Assembly: GCA_002633005.1 (NCBI GenBank) | Contig: NMRA01000395.1 | Coordinates: 292,994 to 356,993 of the forward strand | Reading direction: 5' to 3' | Length of the DNA: 64,000 bases | From: Phoronis australis | Lineage: Eukaryota; Phoronida; Phoronidae | In this document: positions 44,930-55,785 of the stretch, piece by piece | Layout: each line of letters opens with the position of its first letter | How positions within the stretch are numbered: position 1 is the first letter of the stretch | Made by a program: the position numbers and the translations under genes | Notes under the pieces: generated by a model | What the model was told of the DNA's origin: nothing | The model's input: the letters and a program-made list of their open reading frames with translations, nothing else | Database searches by the model: none

Positions 44930-47415
44930 TACTTTTTATGGAGAGAGTTTTACGTAGTTTTTACTGTTTGAAAAGAGGAGCGAAAACAAATATGAGTACA
45001 ACTTTGAATTTTTCAAATCGGCCCAGGATAAGAGATTTTGCAACACAGCAACACTCACGATTACTTTCATTCGGCAGCATGAATACAAAAATATAGGACC
45101 CAAGTTATTTAGATTTTGGAACACATGCATTGCAATATTCAAAATACATTTATTATGAATCTTACAAGCTGTAAAACGACGTTTAATTTCATTGTGCTCA
45201 TTCATTGTCATCCGTCAAATCAGAAATTTCCGAGATGTGATCTGTGGCGTGCGCGTATGTGTACAAAACACGTGATTGTTATTTTCCTGAAGTATGAAAA
45301 TTAAGGAAATTTAGCATGCCGTTATTATTGACAGGGACACGATAAAACGAATTTGAATTTTGGCTATAGTCTTGATACAGTGAGCTGGCTGACCACTGCG
45401 TCAGTGGTCCGTTAGACCCAGAAATTTCACACAGCCCGGGTAGTTCACTTCGTCACCTCATCCCCAACATGTAGATCGAGCCTTGGACTATTAACACTCC
45501 ACGGTAGAGCTAACGACCGTCAGCCTGTGCACACAAAATCTGTGAGTTAACCAGCACTCACCTTGCAAAAAGCAATCTAGTAAACGTCATTTTCTTGTAC
45601 ACCGTATTCGCCGTAAGTTCGGTTCAGGGGGGGGGCGCTTATTATAACCCAAGGCGGTTGAAACCCGGTCTCCGAAACGGGTGAAATCGGAAGCTATGAT
45701 TCATCAAATTTACGTTCTGTGACGTATCTGTAATCTATAAAAGACTTCCAACAAAACTGTGGTGCATTGCTATCAAACTTTGCTGCTAAATTACGATCAT
45801 TTTACAGAAAATTGTGCTGAAATCCCAGGGCGAAAACTCGCCGATTGACTGCCTCAAAATCGCCGTCTTCGCCATGGCGACTTCAATGCTTGAATAAAAA
45901 TAGTTTCAACTCAAGCAAATTACCTGAAATCCTCATTAAGTTTTCTAAGTTGCGTCCCTAAGACTTTTTTAAGTTCCCGTGGAGTCTGGATTTAAGGCAG
46001 TTTTAAGTACAAATCTGCGCAACATCGTGCCATCTGCATGTATGATCGGCAACACGGCGAGAAAAATGTCTGGACTAACACACACGTTGTTGTCATGTGA
46101 CATTTGTTTTGAAGTTCGTCTGCGAGTAAGCGAGCGCGTGCGTGTAACCAGAGTTCATTTGCCGAAGCAGAGACCGTCTTTTGGCCAGAGCCACGCAATC
46201 TAATGAGCTAGATGTGCATTGCGTCTAAAGAAATTTGCACAAGCAGTAGGCCTAAACCAGAGCGTGTTTCATTCAGCACTTGCCGGTGTCGTGCTAAAAA
46301 CGTTCGACATATGCTTCGGTAAGGCCCACATTAGTCGCCGTGTAGCTGGATGCGTACGTAACTATCTGACAGTTATTTTTCGGTGTAAGGGTGTGTAAGC
46401 ATTCACTGTCAGTTGTCATTTTATCGGATATTCGGCTTAAAAACACCAATTATGGTTAATCAAACAATCCATCTAAAAAAGTAACTCAAACATGTTTTAT
46501 AGTATTAGAAATTGTCGGAAATTAGTGCCAATATTCATTTCTTACCGATGCTATGCTACCCGTTTCGTGAATGGATAGTTCCCGACTAATGTCTTTGATG
46601 ACGGCTAGGTTCATATATGTAGCGCGCGCTTTCTGGCCACGTGTGTTCAACACCGAGTTATTTTTATTCATGAGACAGTCAGTGTGTCTACTGAAAGGTC
46701 AGACCATAGTGGGACATGGTCGTCGCGAAAGTAGCAACGCTGTTGTGTTCTTTTTGAAGCGCTGTGTTACTTTGAAGTGTATAGTCACGGCTAAATACAA
46801 ACGTAGCAGTGCCGCTGGTGGTCTAGAAGACCCGTGCAAAACTTTTTTGATAAATTGAAGACGTTACTGTAGCCGAGTTTTAGGACTGAAGGTACGTCAT
46901 TGTTCGCGTGTACACGTTCATGGACTGGGCGCTTATTTCAGCAAAGTCTAAAAATGCGTGGGGGGGCGCTTATAGGGGCATGGGCGGTTATTAGGGAGAA
47001 TACGGTAATCCTCCGCCTTTTGTAACAAAAAAGTCTGTCGTCGATGACCCGCACACGTACGCTCACTCACTCTCATGTGCAGATGAACTTCAAAACAAAC
47101 GTTACGTGACAACAACATGTGTGTTCATTGTTTTCTCGCGTTGTGGAATACGATGTAGCGCAGATTTGAACTTAATCGCAATTAATCTGGACTCCACATG
47201 AACTTTAGAAATTGTAAAAGATATGGAAGATTTCAGGTAATTTGTTGAGTCGAAACTATATTTTTATTCAAGAATTCAAGTTTTCCTGTTTACGATCGCG
47301 ATTCAGCGACGCATCAGTCGGCAAGTTTTCGCCCTGTGATGAGCACAATTTTTTGTAAAATTATCGTAATTTAACAACGGAATTTGATAGCAATGCACCA
47401 CAATTTTGTAGAAAG
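44930..47415 (-). mobile_element. family X TIR element, outer copy, interrupted
   Basis: 44930-45601 and 47008-47415 together match the reverse complement of 21.84-22.92 kb. The match breaks exactly at 45601/47006, where a second family X element is inserted. Outer ends are not clear. Confidence 0.75.
45602..47005 (+). mobile_element. family X TIR element, nested copy
   Basis: The ends 'ccgtattcgccgtaagttcg' and '..ttattagggagaatacgg' are inverted repeats, and TA follows the right end. The interior 45680-46150 is homologous to the same family it landed in, in opposite orientation, so the two form a large local inverted repeat. No complete transposase frame was seen. Confidence 0.8.
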
Positions 47416-47999
47416 ACTGTCATTTTATGCCATAGTCATCCATTCAGCCAAAAGTAGTTCCAGAGGTGGCTTATCAACCAATTATTCACACATGCTGACT
47501 CACAATAGAAGCCTGATAAGAGTGAAGGTGGATAAATGCAGTGTTCCTACAGTTTCTTGTGGTAGTGGATGTATTCACGACATGGAGAGGCGTTCCAACT
47601 TCATATATTACCTGCATAGTCAACAGGTTCTACTGACTCTTGTTTTCTGTTACAAAACTTACCTGTTAAAAGAAAGACCATTTGCAAGAAAAGTTTATCA
47701 AGCCACTGTCAACCAGAGTACATACATACCAAACTTCTGTTAGAGCTGCACCACACTCGAAAACCATACTTCGTAAGTGCTTTCCTGACACAACTGTACT
47801 CCCTGACAGCTAAACCAACTCTAACTCAGTATTTGGATATTTGAAAAGACAGTGAAATCTTTTTTTGCAAATTCTTTGACGTTATTAAGGGAACATGTTT
47901 AGTCATTCAAGTTGGGTGATTACTTCCCAGTGGTCTTTTCAGAACTGCCAAACCTATTTAAATTGTATCTTTATTGAAGAGTTCTATCATATTTTACAC

Positions 48000-48250
48000 G
48001 TTTGACACGCTAGCTTGTCACATTTTACAAGTTTGATATGCTAGTGTGTCAAGTTTTACACGTTTGACACGCTAACGTGGCAAATTTTACACGTTTGACA
48101 CGCTAGCGTGTAAAATTTTACACGTTTGACACGCTAGCGTGTAAAATTTTACACGTTTGACACGCTAGCGTGTCACATTTTACACGTTTGACATGCTAGC
48201 ATGGCACATTATTACACGTGTGACACGCTAGCGTGTAAAATTTTACATAT
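48000..48250. repeat. 31-bp minisatellite with a palindromic core
   Basis: About eight units of 'acacgtttgacacgctagcg' plus 'tgtaaaatttt'. The core 'gacacgctagcgtgtc' is a perfect palindrome. Confidence 0.93.
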
Positions 48251-48307
48251 TTTTATACGTTTTACATGTATCACTGTGACATCTTGTTACCTTGATGTCT
48301 TATTGAT

Positions 48308-48465
48308 GTGACGTCTTACTGTATTACTGTGATGTGTTACTGCATTACTGTGATGTGTTACTGCATTACTGTGATGTGTTACTGCATTACTGTGATGTGT
48401 TACTGTATTACTGTGATGTGTTACTGCATTACTGTGATGTGTTACTGCATTACTGTGATGTTACA
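48308..48465 (+). repeat. 21-bp minisatellite sharing sequence with the next exon
   Basis: Seven units of 'tgcattactgtgatgtgttac' type run up to the acceptor at 48466. The 16-mer 'gtgatgtgttactgca' of the unit is also present inside the exon at 48498-48513, coding for part of RDVLLQ. Confidence 0.9.
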
Positions 48466-48466
48466 G

Positions 48467-48551
48467 GACCAGTACATTTATATCCACGACTGCATCCGTG
48501 ATGTGTTACTGCAGAATGACGATAATGAGGAAAACATTTATGAAAACACAG
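48467..48551 (+). CDS. PTPRB/Ptp10D-like: RPTP exon: end of phosphatase domain and YEN tail
   Basis: An 85-nt exon, phase 0 in and phase 1 out, after 'gtgatgttacag'. It encodes 'DQYIYIHDCIRDVLLQNDD' and 'NIYENT', the last helix plus an acidic tail with a Tyr-x-Asn motif, a Grb2 SH2-type site in family knowledge. The donor 'ACAG|gttggc' is weak. If it is not used, the frame runs 34 codons to a stop near 48653. Confidence 0.93.
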
Positions 48552-49128
48552 GTTGGCTCAGTTGTCTTTATTTTTGTTCTAGTTATGAGTGCAGGTATCT
48601 TGTGGATTACTTATTAAATGTAAGCTGTAGACTATATGATGTGTGGACATGTTAGATAAGACTGTTGCCATATTTTGTAGAAACAAGGACGGCCATTGGT
48701 TTTAAAGACAATATAGTGCCTATTTTATTCTTTACTTGAAAACAAAAAAATAATGTGGCTGCACTAAAAATTCTCCATTTTGGAACAGTCTCTAAAATTT
48801 GGCGCGTGGCCAGTTTTGGCTTTCACCATATTTCTCAAATGTAGGACACAATCTTTCGCATCAATATAATCTGAAACTAGACTTGACCACATTACAAATA
48901 TCCCCCACCTGTACACTTGCAGTTCGAGACTAAACTGTAATTTCTAAATTTGGGTAACAATCTACTCTATTGTGAAGCGTTCTTAAGGCACAGAAAAACA
49001 AATTCTTTAGGAGGAGAGGTTACTTGCACTTCACTCCATTGTCGCCATGGATTATTAAATAGAATCCAGGCACTATAAACACAAACACACTAAATTGATT
49101 CGATCAGTCGATCAGGTCTTTTAACACA

Positions 49129-50313
49129 TCATCCTGAGTGACGAGGAGATCTCGGAGAGTCTGAAGTCATAGGCACTACACACTGTTTAGGAACAACACA
49201 AGTAGGTGGCGCATGAGAGCTGTCCTTCGATGACATGGTTGTTGCTGTAGGATCAGTTGTTGCTGGTGGCATCTCCATAAGATGACGGCGGTTCCTTCTA
49301 CAAACTCCAGACTTAGTCTCAACTAGATATGATCTTGGCGTGCTCGCTTCACCGCGGACGATTCCCGGCTCGGTCCATCCTTTCTCACTATCTGTCTTGA
49401 CTAAGACAGGCTCTCCTTGTTGAAGCGGTTGAAGTGGCTTAGCACCATGATGTTGGTTATAGGACGTCGAAGATGTCGCCTTGTACTTCTGATCTTTGGC
49501 AAGGATCTGCGCTCGGTTTGGCCATACAGGCTCTAGTGTTGAGGACGGAACAGGTAGTGTAGTTCTCAAATGTCTTCCTACTGTGAGCTGTGATGGACTA
49601 GCTCCTGTTGCTGCAATTGGGTTATCTCGGTAGACCATCAAGGCAAGCCAGGGGTCATCTTGGCTCAACATAGTTTTAGCTGTTTGGACAGCTCTCTCTT
49701 CTTCCCCGTTGGAATTAGGAAGATAAGAACTGGAGGTGACATGACAAAAATTGTACTTAGATGCAAACTCTCTGAACTCTGCGAACGTAAATTGTGGACC
49801 GTTGTCAGATACGACCTCGATTGGGACACCGAATCGAGCAAATACGTCCTTCATGCGGCAGATGACGGCTGTAGCGTTTGTTGAACTGAGGGCGAGAATC
49901 TCTATCCAACGTGAGTAGTAGTCACACATCACTAGATAGTTCTTGCTTTTGAAGAAGAATAAATCAATTCCGAGTCGCTGCCATGGACCCTGTGGTAATG
50001 GAGTTGTCATAAGAGGTTCACACTTTTGGGTTGGCTTCTTCTCGGTACAGTGACTACACAGTTTAACAGTCCTCTTTATATCATTGGTGATACCAGGACA
50101 CAATTTAACAGTCCTCTTTATATCATTGGTGATACCAGGCCACCACACACCTAGCCGTGCTCTCTCGAGACACTTTGTCACTCCCTGATGGCCGTCATGG
50201 ATTCTGTCAAGCATTTCTGGTCTCATACCATGGGGAATGACGATCCTTGAATTGAAGACTAACAGACCATCAGTGACAGACAGTGATGCACGATGTGCAT
50301 ATAGACTCTTCAA
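49129..50313 (-). CDS. Ty3/gypsy integrase, open but internally duplicated
   Basis: A 394-codon open frame. It has the H2C2 zinc region ('DGHQGV', later 'CSHCTEKK'), the catalytic Asp in 'MCDYYSRW', Asp in 'SDNGPQF' and Glu in 'NGEEERAVQT', and a C-terminal 'LVKTDSEKGWTEPGIV' barrel-like region. A 42-bp tandem duplication (about 50058-50141) repeats 14 residues inside the zinc region, between the His pair and Cys pair, which probably spoils it. The true N-terminus continues from the RNase H in another frame. Confidence 0.9.
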   Translation of the reverse strand: MKSLYAHRASLSVTDGLLVFNSRIVIPHGMRPEMLDRIHDGHQGVTKCLERARLGVWWPGITNDIKRTVKLCPGITNDIKRTVKLCSHCTEKKPTQKCEPLMTTPLPQGPWQRLGIDLFFFKSKNYLVMCDYYSRWIEILALSSTNATAVICRMKDVFARFGVPIEVVSDNGPQFTFAEFREFASKYNFCHVTSSSYLPNSNGEEERAVQTAKTMLSQDDPWLALMVYRDNPIAATGASPSQLTVGRHLRTTLPVPSSTLEPVWPNRAQILAKDQKYKATSSTSYNQHHGAKPLQPLQQGEPVLVKTDSEKGWTEPGIVRGEASTPRSYLVETKSGVCRRNRRHLMEMPPATTDPTATTMSSKDSSHAPPTCVVPKQCVVPMTSDSPRSPRHSG

Positions 50314-50332
50314 GCTTTCAGGAACATCTCTT

Positions 50333-51660
50333 TCATACCTCGGCCAACACGATGGCTGACCTCAGTACTGGATCATCAGACGTTGCTTTACGGATGTTCA
50401 TCTTCTTGTCGTGAGTAACTTGCAGGCTTGTCTCGATTGACTGTACATGTAGTTGAACATCTTGGTCAGTTGAAGAATCTTTTAGGGCGAGAGGGCTTCT
50501 TGATAACGCATCACACACATGCATATCCTTTCCTGGGACATGTGCTGCTGTGACATCATATCTCATCAGTCTCATTAGAAGCCTCTGGCAGTGTAGGGGT
50601 ACTTCAACCAGGCTCTTGGAGTTGATAAGAGGGACAAGAAGCTTGTGGTTGGTATATATTGTGACATTGCTGCGCCCACAGATATAGCGGTCAAACTTTT
50701 TGCATGCCCACACACTCGCCAAAGATTCTTCCTCAATCTGGGCATACTTCTGTTCACTCTGTGTGAGAGTGCGAGAACAAAAGGCTATTGGCTTAAAAAT
50801 GCTATCCGGCTGTTGTAACAACACACCACCCAGACCATAAGAACTGGAATCAGCGCTTACAATAATTGGCTTTGTCACATCATAGTAAGACAAGACAGGA
50901 GTTGATGCAATAAGCTTTTAAATGCTTCTTCTTGGGACGCATCCCAAGTCCATTGGCGGTCTGACTTCAGTAGATCATTTAGTGGACCGGTGACAGAGTT
51001 CAGGTCAGGTAGATATGAACCAAGGTAGTGTACCATTCCCATGAACTGACGAACTTGAGTGACTGACTTGGACGGCTGCATTTGTAGGATGGCTGTAACC
51101 TTGCCTGGGTCGGCCCGTATTCCATTCTTACTGAATAGGTGACCTAGGAACTTCTGAGCTCTTGTTTCCTGTACAAGCATTTATCTTGGTTAAGCTTCAA
51201 GCCAGCTCGGTGAAGGGTTTCAAGGACCTTTGACAACCTAGCGTTGTGTTCGGCAGCATTCGCACCATACACCAAGATGTCGTCCATATACACAAACACG
51301 CCGTCCAGGCCCTCTAGTACTTCTAGCATTTTCCTCATGAAGATTTCAGGAGCAGAAGTGATGCCGAATGGAAGACGACGGAAACAATAACGCCCAAATG
51401 AGGTTATAAAAGTAGTTAAGTCCTGGCTCTCTTCTGCTAGAGGGATCTGGTAGAAACCACTCGCTGCGTCAAGACATGAGAAAATTGTTGCTCCCAGGAG
51501 TTTCGAAGTCACATCCTCTAGGGTTGGCAGGACGAATCTTTCTCATTGGATGTTCACATTCAACTTCTTTAGATCGTCACAGAGTCTGACTTTGCCCGTT
51601 TTTTTCAAAACAGGTACCATCGGGGTACACCACAGCGTAGGACGAGTTACAACCTTGATG
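50333..51660 (-). pseudogene. Ty3/gypsy reverse transcriptase and RNase H
   Basis: RT motifs are 'WCTPMVPV', 'SCLDAASGFYQIPL', 'RLPFGITSAPE' and 'VYMDDILVYG'. RNase H has 'SADSSSYGLGGVLLQ' and 'EESLASVWACKKF'. A TGA replaces a sense codon near 51545 (CGA to TGA-like), and frames change near 51175 and 50885. 'YTNHK' stands where YTDHK is usual, a probable loss of a conserved Asp. Confidence 0.9.
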
Positions 51661-51662
51661 AT

Positions 51663-52115
51663 TCAAAGTTTGGTAAGACGGTCAATCTCCTCTTTCACTT
51701 TCTTCTCAAGTGGAAACAGAATACGTTGAGCTACGTTTAGGGCATATGGCTGGGCATTCTCTTTCAGGGATATCTTGACTGGGTCAGTATTGAGAAGTCC
51801 TATATCTTCAGTAGCGGAGTTAACTCGAACGATAAGGTTCATCTGACTGGCTACTCCCTGGCCAAGAAGACTTTCAACTTTCCCATCAACCACCATCACA
51901 CGAAAATGATAATTCTGTCCCTTGAACACAGTTCTTGCGATGAACTGTCCGCGACAACTAATAGGACTGCCAGGGCTTGACAGCTTAGCCTTGATATCTT
52001 TCAGAGGAGGTCTTGGCTTGATATTGAGATACTGGGAGTACGACATGATGGACACATCAGCACCGGTGTCTAGAATGTTTCTGAAGAGTTGCCCAAGGTG
52101 AGAGTCACCTCCCAA
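51663..52115 (-). pseudogene. Ty3/gypsy aspartic protease and linker
   Basis: It contains 'LDTGADVSIMS' (DTGA active site) and a downstream 'LLGQGV' hydrophobic-Gly segment, then a linker leading to RT. It ends at TGA just before the RT start ('RLTKL' then stop). It is in a different frame from the gag zinc-knuckle part, with overlap. Confidence 0.88.
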
Positions 52116-53019
52116 GCGGGGTCGTTATCACCACAGCTTACAACGCCTAGGAAGTAGTCAACATTTACTGCACCACAGAACTGATCAGCCTGTTGGTCGT
52201 CCTCCTCTTCGTAACCTTCATTGACTTTGTTCTTACGGCATACGGAGGCGAATTGACCCTGTTTCGAACAGAACCGACATATTTTCCCTCTGGCAAGGCA
52301 GACTTCAGACCCAGGGGATCTATGGACGTAACCACAATTAGGGCATTTCTTCTTCCCCGATTGCTTGGAGTTGGATTGGCTCTGACACTGGTGTGATGAT
52401 TTCTTGGACGATTTCTTTTTCTGACTTTTGCCCCCCTTTTTCACGAAACTGACAGATGCACCTTCACTCTGGTTAGACTGGACAAGTTCTTTGTATCGAG
52501 CAGTGTCTATGGCCTTTGACAGTGTTAGGCTTTCCTGTTCCATTTGAAGATCACACGACAACTCTTTGTCGGTCATCCCTGAGATAAGACGGTCTCGAAT
52601 ATGCTCATCTTCTTTTTCGCCGAAATTACAATGAGCTGCTAGTTCATGTAGACTTCAAACAAAACTTTCAACTGACGCATCCTGCTGTTGGCTACGTTGA
52701 CAGAATTTCGTTCTCTCATGGATAGTGTTTTACGTGGAACAAAATAGTCCTCGAATTTCTGAAGAACCGTATTGAAATCGTCTTTTGGGTCTGGTGGATT
52801 TGGCACTTCCGCTGTTGGAACAGGTGTTTCAAATTTGAATGACTTGAAGATGTGTTCGGCTTGACGACCCATCATATACACAAGTGCACAGACTTGTACA
52901 TCAGCTTTTTCATCCCTGATTTTCTCTAGAATGTAGTAACGCATAAACCTGATTTTCCAGTCTAGCCATGACGATGGTTTTGAGAAATCAAATGCTTCCG
53001 GTGCTTGATATTTAGGCAT
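52070..53019 (-). pseudogene. Ty3/gypsy gag (capsid and zinc knuckles)
   Basis: The first part starts at an ATG at 53019 ('MPKYQAPEAFDFSKPSSWLD') and carries a retrotransposon capsid-like region. After a frame change near 52640-52580 a Lys/Ser-rich stretch leads to 'CPNCGYVH' and 'CRFCSKQGQFASVC'. The second knuckle has Gln where the zinc-binding His is expected. Confidence 0.85.
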
Positions 53020-53467
53020 TGTGTACGATATAGTAGTGCTACACACACAATGATTGACAGTACACAGTAGTAGAAGATATTGACAGTTCACGAACGAGCT
53101 AGTCTATAGATTTGACGATCAGTGACACCGACAGTAATGACACAAATTCGACTTGACTGGTGTTATAACTTGACTTTAAAGGCGAAGGCAACCTTTTTTC
53201 ATGTATGAAAACCTCTTTCAAACACAACTCTGTGTTACGGTTTTACGTGGGTTTATTCTAGAGATCTACAAGATACATCTATTCACTATGCTGTCTAACT
53301 CTCAACTGAAAACTTGTTTGTCAGAACTAAAGATCATATGCTCATGAGTCATAATCAGATTTCGGAGAATTGTTTTGCACAACTTACACAATCTATGATT
53401 CTAGCTACTAGTGCCATATAAGGTTATGTTTTGGACTATGCAAGTTTAATGAAAACCACGAACATAA

Positions 53468-54715
53468 CACTTTTAGCAAAAATGAGGTTTGTTTATTATC
53501 CCAGACACATTTTTCACTTAATTACAGTTTTTCGTATTTTGATTAATTTCTTGTCGGAAGTGACGTTTCGGGAGGCAAGAGTTTTGCGCCAATTTCTTTT
53601 CATTATGTTCTGACTGTGAGAGCTGTTGAGTCAGTCATTGTTCTACCTCGGTTGGGATAAGTTCGGTCGTCGTTTGCTTTTGTTTACTAGTCAGTCAACA
53701 TGCCACGCTGTTGCTGCGTGCCGGATGTACTCATTATCGTCTCACACGCACTTTGGGTACCTTGCGTCGCTTTCCGAAGGATGACACACTTCGCCGTACT
53801 TGGCTAGCTTGTTCATGTGAAGACCACAACGCTACCCGTCCATGCAACGTACAAAGCAGTGGAGGGTTACCGAGTGTGTGGCAAGCATTTTCTGCAGTCA
53901 GATTATGACAGAGATATGGACGCTGAATTGACAAAGGTCCCTGCGAAACAATGCCTGAAGAAGGGTACCATACCGTCACTGTTGATTCCCGGCAGTGCCC
54001 CGTCGCCAACCCCGAAAAGTGCGTTTTTGAAGCGAGAAGCCTCGCGAGCTGTGGCCACTATATATAGTGACTGGAGGCACTTCATCTACTGTCACCCGTG
54101 CCTCTGAACGTACCCCATTGCGTGCAATTCCGGGAACTAGCAGTGATTTGCCCTGTGCTGTTTTCTCTAGCCTAGAGCCTGTAAGCAGCCCTGCAGCGAT
54201 GTTGAGTAGTGAGAGTGAATACAGGCTCGCTTCGACACCCAGTGAAGAGGACAGTTCGTCATCCAATGAACAGATCGGTGAGCCTAAGTTTGATAAGTTT
54301 ATTGTGGAGTTGTATTGGAGCGAGGGAGTCACATGGCGGGATGTAAGCAGTTTGGGTGCTCAGATCACCCTCCAGTGGGAGTGTGTCTCGGGACACTCGG
54401 GCAAGTGGGACAGTTCATCTTCGGTACGTGAGACCATAATGAGTACACCCCAGTACGCAGCAACAGCGTGGCATGTTGCCTGACTCATAAGCAAAAGCAA
54501 ACGACGACCGAACTTATCACAACCGAGGTAGAACAATGACTGACTCGACTGCTCTCACAGTTAGACTATATGAAAAGACATTGGCGCGAAATTCTTGCCT
54601 CCCAAAACGTCACTTCTGGAGTAGACAACAAGTAAGTAATTGAATTACGAAAAGCAGTAAATAAGTGAAAAATATGTCTGGGATAATCAACGAACCTTAT
54701 TTTTGCTAAAAATGA
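53468..54715 (+). mobile_element. THAP-type DNA transposon relic with ~270-bp inverted repeats
   Basis: 53468-53740 and 54445-54715 are inverted copies with about 10-15% differences by eye. They share 'tcagtcattgttctacctcg' and 'agttcggtcgtcgtttgctt' in opposite orientation. The inverted repeat includes the transposase start codon and first codons, so the right end also encodes an antisense copy of the protein start. The inside holds a frameshifted THAP domain. THAP points to a P-element-like or Kolobok-like transposase. No clear target-site duplication was found. Confidence 0.75.
53700..54100 (+). pseudogene. THAP zinc-finger domain of a transposase, frameshifted
   Basis: The frame starting at ATG 53700 gives 'MPRCCCVP'; after one shift comes 'GCTHYR...LRRFPKDDTLRRTWLA', and after another (near 53815) 'GYRVCGKHFLQSDYD..' and 'KKGTIPSLL'. 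Together these are the C..C, RFP, W, C..HF and (A)VPxL/F elements of a THAP domain. No catalytic region follows; after 54060 the frame turns Ser-rich until the right inverted repeat. Confidence 0.8.
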
Positions 54716-55342
54716 CATGAAAGACTTGACAAGGAAACAGGAGTCGATCCTACCTTTCGAGTTATCAATTTCGTGCCGACTGACATGCAGGGAATGCTGA
54801 ATTGACGATATTACAGCTGTGTACGTAGACAATGTGGTCACAAACAAGCGATAATTTCATCCTCAAAAATCTACTTTTTCATTCGACCATCCACCTTCAA
54901 ACTATAGTCCTAACCATTTTCTGAGGCTTTATCTTTCGTTTTCAGTGATTTTCATTTAGTATTTCGAAGTATCCCACTCCTGACACCATGTTTTAAGGCT
55001 ACCAAATGAGTGATGATAAAACCTCGTTGTTTACATGAAACCGGAAGTACACTATTTATTTGCTGTGGGAATGACGTCAATACAAAATGCCGACTGCCAT
55101 TGGCTAATATAATCAGAAATACGAAAACTAAAATATATCAATAATAATATAACAGATATCAGTAACCTACTTTTAACTCATGGTTCATGTACTCTTTGAG
55201 TTTCAATATTTTGCCTGAGATTGTCTGAATTTAAAAAAAAATAAGTGTCAGAAATCTTGACCTGGTCAGTTAAAATGTGTTTCTTATTTTAAGTCTATGT
55301 TGCATAACGTGCTTGTTACCATGACTACTGTGACTGTTGTAG

Positions 55343-55380
55343 GTCCTTCCCGAAGACAGGTAGCAGAAAACTGTGTTTGA
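55343..55380 (+). CDS. PTPRB/Ptp10D-like: candidate RPTP terminal exon
   Basis: After 'gactgttgtag' a phase-1 exon reads 'G|PSRRQVAENCV' and TGA at 55378-55380. Joined to the 48467 exon it gives IYENTGP, matching the IYEN-x-x-P tail of vertebrate R3 phosphatases. The pyrimidine tract is weak. ATTAAA near 55466 could serve as the polyadenylation signal. If correct, the Ty3/gypsy and THAP elements both sit in the last intron. Confidence 0.4.
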
Positions 55381-55619
55381 ATGGACAGTCAAGCACATTC
55401 CGTTAGCAGACAATCTCTCCATTGGAAGTATGCCTAGCAAGTTATGTAACCATAGTTATCATTATTAAAGAAAATTATGTTGAAATATACCTGTAACAAA
55501 CTGCCATTTCACTTATTTAAACCATAATGTGTAATTGACTATTTTGACTTGCTTCAAGTTGGTAAATTTATGCAGAAACTGGTGTCGGTGTTTGATGATG
55601 TACGTGCTGCACAACCAGT

Positions 55620-55785
55620 CATCAATTCTCACCCTAAGCACTGTCTATATAATTAGTGTAAATTCTCACCCTAAGCACTGTCTATCTAACTAGTGTAAAT
55701 TCTCACCCTAAACACTGTCTATCTAACTAGTGTAAATTCTCACCCTAAACACTTGTCTATCTAACTAGTGTAAATTCTCACCAAT
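55620..55785. repeat. 37-bp minisatellite, 4 copies
   Basis: The unit is 'taaattctcaccctaagcac' plus 'tgtctatctaactagtg'. Confidence 0.93.

Larger units (their letters stand above)
49129..53019 (-). mobile_element. decayed Ty3/gypsy LTR retrotransposon (internal region)
   Basis: On the minus strand the order is gag with two zinc knuckles, protease, RT, RNase H, integrase, the Ty3/gypsy order. The two-knuckle gag and lack of a chromodomain recall the Mag/SURL side of the family, which is tentative. Two stop codons and at least four frame changes disable it. I could not find matching LTRs on either side by eye, and no envelope-like ORF follows the integrase. It is antisense within the last intron of the phosphatase gene. 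Confidence 0.92.

Noticed and set aside
47384-47743. 119-codon plus-strand open frame
   Set aside because: It begins in the edge of a transposon copy, composition is unremarkable, and no motif or splice signal supports it.
48665-53460. LTRs of the Ty3/gypsy element
   Set aside because: I compared the flanks by eye and found no matching long repeats or a convincing primer-binding site; a self-alignment would decide.
54067-54483. 138-codon Ser-rich open frame
   Set aside because: It continues the broken THAP relic in another frame and runs into the right inverted repeat, so it is not an independent gene.
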